Below are positions 5,493-6,842 of a DNA stretch of 6,842 bases, piece by piece. Below the pieces are notes generated by a model that saw only the letters and a program-made list of their open reading frames with translations, was not told the DNA's origin and made no database searches. Source of the stretch: Gallionella sp. GTDB taxonomy: Bacteria; Pseudomonadota; Gammaproteobacteria; Burkholderiales; Gallionellaceae. The stretch lies in contig JADGRM010000122.1 in the NCBI GenBank assembly GCA_017880945.1, forward strand, positions 1 to 6,842, read 5' to 3'. Position 1 is the stretch's first letter. Each line of letters starts with the position of its first letter. Position numbers and translations under genes: made by a program.

Positions 5493-6842
5493 TTAAAGCA
5501 GCGGCACGATCATCAGCGCGACGATGTTGATGATCTTGATCAGCGGATTCACAGCAGGACCCGCGGTGTCCTTGTAGGGATCGCCCACCGTGTCGCCGGT
5601 GACGGCGGCCTTGTGCGCCTCAGAGCCTTTTCCGCCGAAGTTGCCTTCTTCGATATATTTTTTGGCATTATCCCATGCGCCGCCGCCGGTGGTCATCGAG
5701 ATCGCCACGAAGATGCCGGTGATGATGGTGCCGACCAGTACCCCGCCGAGAGCCTGTGCGCCGAGTGTCAGGCCGACGATCAAAGGTACGGCAATCGGTA
5801 GCAGCGACGGGACGAGCATTTCCTTGATCGCGGCTTTGGTCAGCATATCCACGCAAGTGCCATATTGCGGTTTGCCGGTTCCTTCCATGATGCCGGGGAT
5901 TTCCTTGAATTGTCGGCGAACTTCCACCACCACCGAGCCGGCAGCACGGCCGACCGCTTCCATGCCCATCGCGGCGAACAAGTAGGGCACCATGCCGCCG
6001 ATGAACAGGCCGATGATGACCATGTGGTTGGACAGGTCGAAGGTCGTGACCACGCCCACCAGTTTAGCCTGCAGCGCATGAGTATAGTCTGCGAACAATA
6101 CCAGTGCGGCCAGACCGGCGGAGCCGATGGCATAACCCTTGGTGACGGCCTTGGTGGTGTTGCCCACCGCGTCCAGCGCGTCGGTGATCTTGCGCACGTC
6201 GGGCGGCAACTTGGCCATTTCGGCGATGCCGCCGGCGTTATCGGTGATCGGGCCGTAGGCATCCAGTGCCACGATGATGCCGGCCATGGACAGCATTGAG
6301 GTCGCGGCGATCGCGATGCCATACAACCCGCCCAGAGCGAAGGCACACCAGATCGCCAGACAAACGGCGAGTACCGGAGCGGCGGTAGACTTCATCGAAA
6401 CGCCCAAGCCGGCAATCACGTTGGTGCCATGGCCGGTGGTGGAAGCTTCGGCGATATGGCGTACCGGCGCAAATTCTGTGGCGGTGTAGTACTCGGTGAT
6501 CCACACCATGGCAGCGGTCAGTGCCAGACCGATCAGGGTGGCATAGTACAGATGCAGTGAAGTAACTAGCTTGCCGGCTATAATCACGCCATCGCCCAGC
6601 ATCATGGTAGTGATGGGATAGAAGGCGATCGCGGCCAGCACCGCGGAGACGATCAGGCCGCGATACAGCGCGTTCATGATCTTGCCACCTTCGCGCGCCT
6701 TGACAAAGAAGGTGCCGACGATGGAGGCGATGATGGAGAAGCCTCCCAGCACCAGCGGATAGATGACTGCTTCTGGGGAACCGGTAATCAACAGGCCGCC
6801 CAACACCATGGTGGCGATGATGGTGACCGCGTAAGTTTCGAA
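5493..6842 (-). CDS. hppA: Membrane-bound proton-translocating pyrophosphatase, C-terminal part (partial)
   Basis: Hydrolyses cytoplasmic pyrophosphate and uses the energy to pump protons across the inner membrane. The window holds the last 449 residues (family members have about 650-700). The frame is open to the window edge, where it reads FETYAVTIIAT, so the apparent ATG at 6809 is internal. Catalytic and cation-binding motifs present, numbered within the fragment, are DAYGPITDNAGGIAEM at 194-209, GGGAWDNAKKYIE at 386-398 and HKAAVTGDTVGDPYKDTAGP at 410-429. The sequence then runs into the usual NPLIKIINIVALMIVPLL tail. GNTTKAVTKGYAIG at 227-240 has Lys and Thr at the positions that are Ala in potassium-dependent enzymes, which marks the potassium-independent, proton-pumping subfamily. 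Many hydrophobic helices are evident. The upstream catalytic loop (DVGADLVGKVE-type) is beyond the window. A strong terminator follows. Confidence 0.97.
   Translation of the reverse strand, partial: FETYAVTIIATMVLGGLLITGSPEAVIYPLVLGGFSIIASIVGTFFVKAREGGKIMNALYRGLIVSAVLAAIAFYPITTMMLGDGVIIAGKLVTSLHLYYATLIGLALTAAMVWITEYYTATEFAPVRHIAEASTTGHGTNVIAGLGVSMKSTAAPVLAVCLAIWCAFALGGLYGIAIAATSMLSMAGIIVALDAYGPITDNAGGIAEMAKLPPDVRKITDALDAVGNTTKAVTKGYAIGSAGLAALVLFADYTHALQAKLVGVVTTFDLSNHMVIIGLFIGGMVPYLFAAMGMEAVGRAAGSVVVEVRRQFKEIPGIMEGTGKPQYGTCVDMLTKAAIKEMLVPSLLPIAVPLIVGLTLGAQALGGVLVGTIITGIFVAISMTTGGGAWDNAKKYIEEGNFGGKGSEAHKAAVTGDTVGDPYKDTAGPAVNPLIKIINIVALMIVPLL

Noticed and set aside
5840..6346. 168-codon minus-strand frame within hppA
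   Set aside because: An out-of-frame shadow of hppA, Trp/Cys/Ser/Pro-rich with no domain.

Overview
The window looks like chromosomal DNA of a Gram-negative proteobacterium. My best guess is a betaproteobacterium of the Gallionellaceae/Nitrosomonadales type. That guess rests on a moderate-GC genome, a TrxC-type thioredoxin 2, a potassium-independent membrane pyrophosphatase, and a small outer-membrane beta-barrel-like protein resembling ones I associate with that group. This placement is inference; no rRNA or other marker is present.

Layout: the first 204 bases are the 3' end of a plus-strand gene whose product carries near-identical 18-residue repeats. All other convincing genes are on the minus strand. 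Reading the minus strand from right to left they are: the C-terminal two-thirds of a proton-pumping pyrophosphatase (hppA, cut by the window edge) ending at a strong hairpin terminator; a DUF2721 membrane protein followed closely by a divergent GpsA-like dehydrogenase; a signal-peptide-bearing putative outer-membrane protein with its own likely promoter; a roughly 200-base stretch of degenerate short repeats; and a compact probable operon of nadC, a YafJ-type class II glutamine amidotransferase and trxC.

Functionally the window is mostly housekeeping: pyrophosphate-driven proton pumping, NAD synthesis and thiol redox. NadC releases pyrophosphate, which a membrane pyrophosphatase can use, but nothing in the sequence shows the two genes are co-regulated. 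The less ordinary parts are the repeat-protein terminus, the GpsA-like protein that has lost the usual SRN phosphate-binding signature, the unassigned outer-membrane protein, and the repeat-rich spacer upstream of nadC. I saw no mobile element, CRISPR array, tRNA or rRNA, and no clear new defence or biosynthetic system.
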